NCBI GenBank assembly: GCA_003573635.1
Contig: QUTJ01031234.1
Location: forward strand, 1 to 10,481
From: Goniomonas avonlea
Taxonomy: Eukaryota > Cryptophyceae > Goniomonadida > Goniomonadaceae
Direction of reading: 5' to 3'
Length of the DNA: 10,481 bases
The translations under genes were made by a program, and so were the position numbers. The notes beneath the pieces were generated by a model. It saw nothing but the letters and a program-made list of their open reading frames with translations. It ran no database searches and was not told the origin of the DNA. Shown in pieces: positions 10,001 through 10,481 of this stretch. Within the stretch, counting starts at the first letter, position 1; each line of letters begins with the position of its first letter.

Positions 10001-10481
10001 GATGGAAATGAGCTTCTTGCCCTGCACGATAGCGGCGACGACGTTCTGGCCGAGCCACTTGCCGTCGGTGGCGTACATGAGCTTCCAGGTCCAGGTGTCC
10101 GAGTCCAGGACCCACAAGTCGTCGAGGTCCTCGCCCTCAGCCCCGACTCCTCCGTACATGTACACTTTGCCGTCGATGACGGACACAACGGGGCTGGTGC
10201 GAGGGGGCGGGAGAGGCCCGGTGATGGTGGGTCGATTCCAGGTGACAGCGTTGTTCTTGTCGATGGCCGCCACCACCACGTCCGAAGTAACAGGGGAGGC
10301 GTTGCCGCCCACAACGAAGGCGTTGCCCTCAATGAAGAGGCAAGCGCCGTCCTTGCGAGCGCCAGGCAGGTCGGTGAGTCTGCGCGAGCGCTCGGCCGCA
10401 AGGTTGGAGGCGGCAGTCTGAGCAGGAGTCGGCTTGCCGTCCTCCTCGTCATCGCCCTCACCGCCCTCACCGCCTGCGCCA
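11..10481 (-). CDS. Axonemal dynein heavy chain, Kelch-containing, outer-arm alpha-like (partial at both ends)
   Basis: This is the ATP-driven motor subunit of an axonemal dynein, which walks on the neighbouring doublet microtubule and bends the cilium. One minus-strand frame is open across the whole window. In order it shows Kelch blades (residues 43-180), tail helices (190-390), linker (385-800), AAA1 to AAA4 with P-loops at 957, 1238, 1568 and 1915, stalk and microtubule-binding domain (2131-2455), AAA5, AAA6 and a C-terminal domain. Axonemal heavy chains usually have about 4,000-4,700 residues, so a sizeable N-terminal part and roughly the last 100-200 residues lie outside. Neither start nor stop codon is present. 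The motor resembles the outer-arm alpha/beta group, for example SVCSTQYK after the AAA1 Walker B and DDNKLLTLASNERI in AAA2. With the tail Kelch domain, this favours an alpha-type (Chlamydomonas ODA11-like) chain. A gamma-type chain is the main alternative. The dynein call is near certain; the subclass is moderate. Confidence 0.97.
1091..2263 (-). other. AAA6, structural module
   Basis: Residues about 2740-3130. Landmarks are ALLFFILSDLFKIHSFY, FEIFDFTRAGLLERNKLLFA, LTPFQQMLVLRALRPDRL near 2995, FISISMGQGQEPLAEEAL, and GGWVFLQNIHL near 3100. The module lacks a Walker A, as expected. A Gly/Arg/Ala-rich loop (ARAEGGGQD) near residue 2855 lies where family members vary. Confidence 0.9.
2291..3115 (-). 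other. AAA5, structural module
   Basis: Residues about 2456-2730. Landmarks are LLTGDVLLASAFVSYIG, LPYDRVSIENGAI, RWPLLIDPQLQGIAWI, SVLIENIQESVDAVLAP, and the segment ending KLSNPHYPPEIQAECTLINF. As in other dyneins there is no P-loop; AAA5 is not expected to bind ATP. The following charged helix (GLEDQLLAKVVQKERPELEE onward) corresponds to the helical extension that supports the base of the stalk (strut or buttress region). Confidence 0.9.
3116..3364 (-). other. Stalk coiled coil, returning helix (CC2)
   Basis: Residues about 2373-2455 start right after VEPKRK and form an Ala/Glu/Gln-rich heptad helix, ending near LGSENERWATNVTKL, the usual end of CC2. It pairs with CC1, and small shifts between the two helices set microtubule affinity. 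Confidence 0.9.
3365..3715 (-). other. Microtubule-binding domain at the stalk tip
   Basis: Residues about 2256-2372, from KKDLGELKS and the two stalk prolines (2271-2272, bases 3665-3670) to VEPKR. It contains EKDRSWNNAKTMM, RPYLALEHFNQ and SNAAAGLCVFIINIIAYY, which are conserved helices of the globular domain that grips tubulin. At about 117 residues it is of the short standard size and lacks the extra flap insertion reported in some single-headed inner-arm dyneins. Confidence 0.92.
3716..4090 (-). other. Stalk coiled coil, outgoing helix (CC1)
   Basis: Residues about 2131-2255 start with PKSFLELIYLYKNML and run as a long charged heptad helix rich in Lys, Glu, Asp, Gln and Ala, without a proline until near the stalk tip. 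This is the helix that carries the signal from the AAA ring to the microtubule-binding tip. Its length fits the family. Confidence 0.9.
4091..4963 (-). other. AAA4, nucleotide-binding module
   Basis: Residues about 1840-2130. The Walker A is GVGGSGKQS from residue 1915 with Lys at 1921 (4718-4720). The Walker B strand is ILFLFTDSQI with Asp at 1974 (4559-4561). It has Ser where an ATPase usually has Glu, which is the normal axonemal form. The module continues with NVALCFSPVG-like and [21 protein letters not shown]-type sequence before the stalk begins. Confidence 0.92.
4991..5953 (-). other. AAA3, regulatory nucleotide-binding module
   Basis: Residues about 1510-1830. The Walker A is GPAGCGKT from residue 1568 with Lys at 1574 (5759-5761). 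The Walker B is LIYFIDDLNMP with Asp at 1638 and 1639 (5564-5569). The module continues with YDTQSPIALLRMHLD, VACMNPTAGSF and INPRLQRHFMTFAV, all family-typical. AAA3 nucleotide state gates motor release in studied dyneins. No key residue is missing. Confidence 0.93.
5981..7018 (-). other. AAA2, nucleotide-binding module
   Basis: Residues about 1155-1500. The Walker A is GTSGTGKTQT from residue 1238, with Lys at 1244 (6749-6751). The Walker B-like strand is WIILDGDLD with its key Asp at 1314 (6539-6541). TREWKDGIFSTLMRDLA and DDNKLLTLASNERI are strong axonemal outer-arm landmarks. In dyneins AAA2 generally binds nucleotide without being the main hydrolysis site; the P-loop here is complete. 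Confidence 0.93.
7031..7708 (-). other. AAA1, main ATPase site
   Basis: Residues about 925-1150 form the principal ATP-hydrolysing module. The Walker A is GPAGTGKTET from residue 957 (first codon 7610-7612). The Walker B is CFDEFN with Asp at 1009 (7454-7456) and the catalytic Glu at 1010 (7451-7453). A sensor-I Asn lies in ITMNPGY at residue 1060 (7301-7303). ELPESLKVLFRPV and HYDWGLRAIKSV follow as usual. All catalytic positions are intact, so the product should be an active motor. Confidence 0.96.
8081..9328 (-). other. Dynein linker (DHC_N2 region)
   Basis: Residues about 385-800 form the linker, the lever that swings across the AAA ring and produces the power stroke. Landmarks in order are RHPSMRERHW (about 463-472), LLDLGLHKFEEDVGEI, WAYLETLFIGSEEV, and YLEQKRQIFPRFFFVST with LLDIL near residue 690. 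Each matches the conserved linker core in order and spacing, with no insertion or gap. A short variable loop rich in Pro, Ser, Thr and Ala (PTATDRPSASG) follows near residue 740. Confidence 0.92.
9071..9913 (-). other. Motor-proximal tail helices
   Basis: Residues about 190-470 are predicted helical by composition and carry family landmarks: PMTDLQFDVL near 225, a conserved Trp in KGMWDN at 392, a TPW motif in the following helix, and MRERHW ending at 472. This is the helical bundle leading from the tail into the linker; its last part overlaps the start of the linker. The distance from the PMTDL motif to the AAA1 P-loop is about 730 residues, as expected for axonemal heavy chains. The segment between Kelch and linker therefore appears complete and undisturbed. 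Confidence 0.8.
9941..10354 (-). other. Kelch-type beta-propeller, C-terminal blades
   Basis: Two blades are clear. Residues about 43-87 contain NAFVVGGN followed downstream by TWNRP. Residues about 93-136 contain PPPRTSPVV, KVYMYGGVG, then LDDLWVLD and TWTWKLM. This is the Kelch pattern: a Gly-Gly pair after hydrophobic residues, then an aromatic or Trp-containing strand. A weaker third unit (about 140-180, ISIASSRSQWDDVRVLEF) has lost the double Gly. A closed propeller needs more blades, so the rest must be encoded to the right of the window. Kelch propellers are known in the tail of the Chlamydomonas outer-arm alpha heavy chain, where tail domains serve assembly and contacts with neighbouring subunits. 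The domain is seen; the partner here is unknown. Confidence 0.85.
10436..10480 (-). other. Acidic Gly/Glu low-complexity segment
   Basis: Residues 1-15 are almost only Gly, Glu and Asp (GAGGEGGEGDDEEDG), followed by a Pro/Thr/Ala-rich stretch up to about residue 26. This is probably a flexible, exposed loop or linker next to the Kelch blades. The DNA contains two copies of a 9-base unit at 10454-10471. I know no defined function for such a segment in dynein. Confidence 0.75.

Noticed and set aside
24-10421. Other open frames of 60-300 codons on both strands, such as plus 9519-10421, plus 24-662, minus 4024-4665 and minus 9751-10470
   Set aside because: All overlap the dynein codons in other frames and give Ser/Arg/Pro/Ala-rich translations typical of out-of-frame GC-rich coding DNA.
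1-10481. Pseudogene, frameshift or internal in-frame intron
   Set aside because: Landmarks from the Kelch blades to the C-terminal domain lie in one frame with family-like spacing and intact catalytic residues. I saw no stretch that interrupts the family pattern.

Overview
The window lies inside one very large protein gene read on the minus strand: an axonemal dynein heavy chain, the motor of the cilium or flagellum. One minus-strand frame (codons on the plus strand start at positions 2, 5, 8 ...) has no stop codon from one edge to the other, 3,493 codons, and reads as dynein throughout. Both ends of the gene lie outside the window. Residue numbers below count from the first whole codon at the right edge (residue 1 = bases 10478-10480); residue i occupies bases 10481-3i to 10483-3i.

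From right to left (N to C terminus) the layout is: a short acidic Gly/Glu stretch; the last blades of a Kelch-type beta-propeller; the helical tail next to the motor; the linker; AAA1 to AAA4, each with a P-loop; the antiparallel coiled-coil stalk with the microtubule-binding domain at its tip; AAA5 and AAA6; and most of the C-terminal domain. All modules are collinear and in one frame. I see no frameshift and no intron inside the window. At the left edge the reading leaves the family pattern at a CAG|GTGCGT sequence, so the exon probably ends at base 11 with a 5' splice site.

The organism must be a flagellated or ciliated eukaryote. The DNA is GC-rich and the third codon positions are strongly biased to C and G: among 3,493 codons there is no TTA, one CTA and three TCA. 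One exon of at least 10.47 kb points to an intron-poor protist genome. A Kelch propeller in the tail together with a motor resembling the outer-arm alpha/beta group suggests an outer-arm alpha-type chain, as in Chlamydomonas. That would favour a lineage with three-headed outer arms (green algae, ciliates and perhaps other protist groups) over an animal. I cannot name the species.

There is no second gene. Long plus-strand open frames, including one of about 2,036 codons, are mirror images of the dynein reading caused by the codon bias. I found no mobile element, RNA gene or CRISPR array. This is one well-conserved gene rather than an unknown system; the points worth a second look are its tail architecture, its exon structure and its codon bias.
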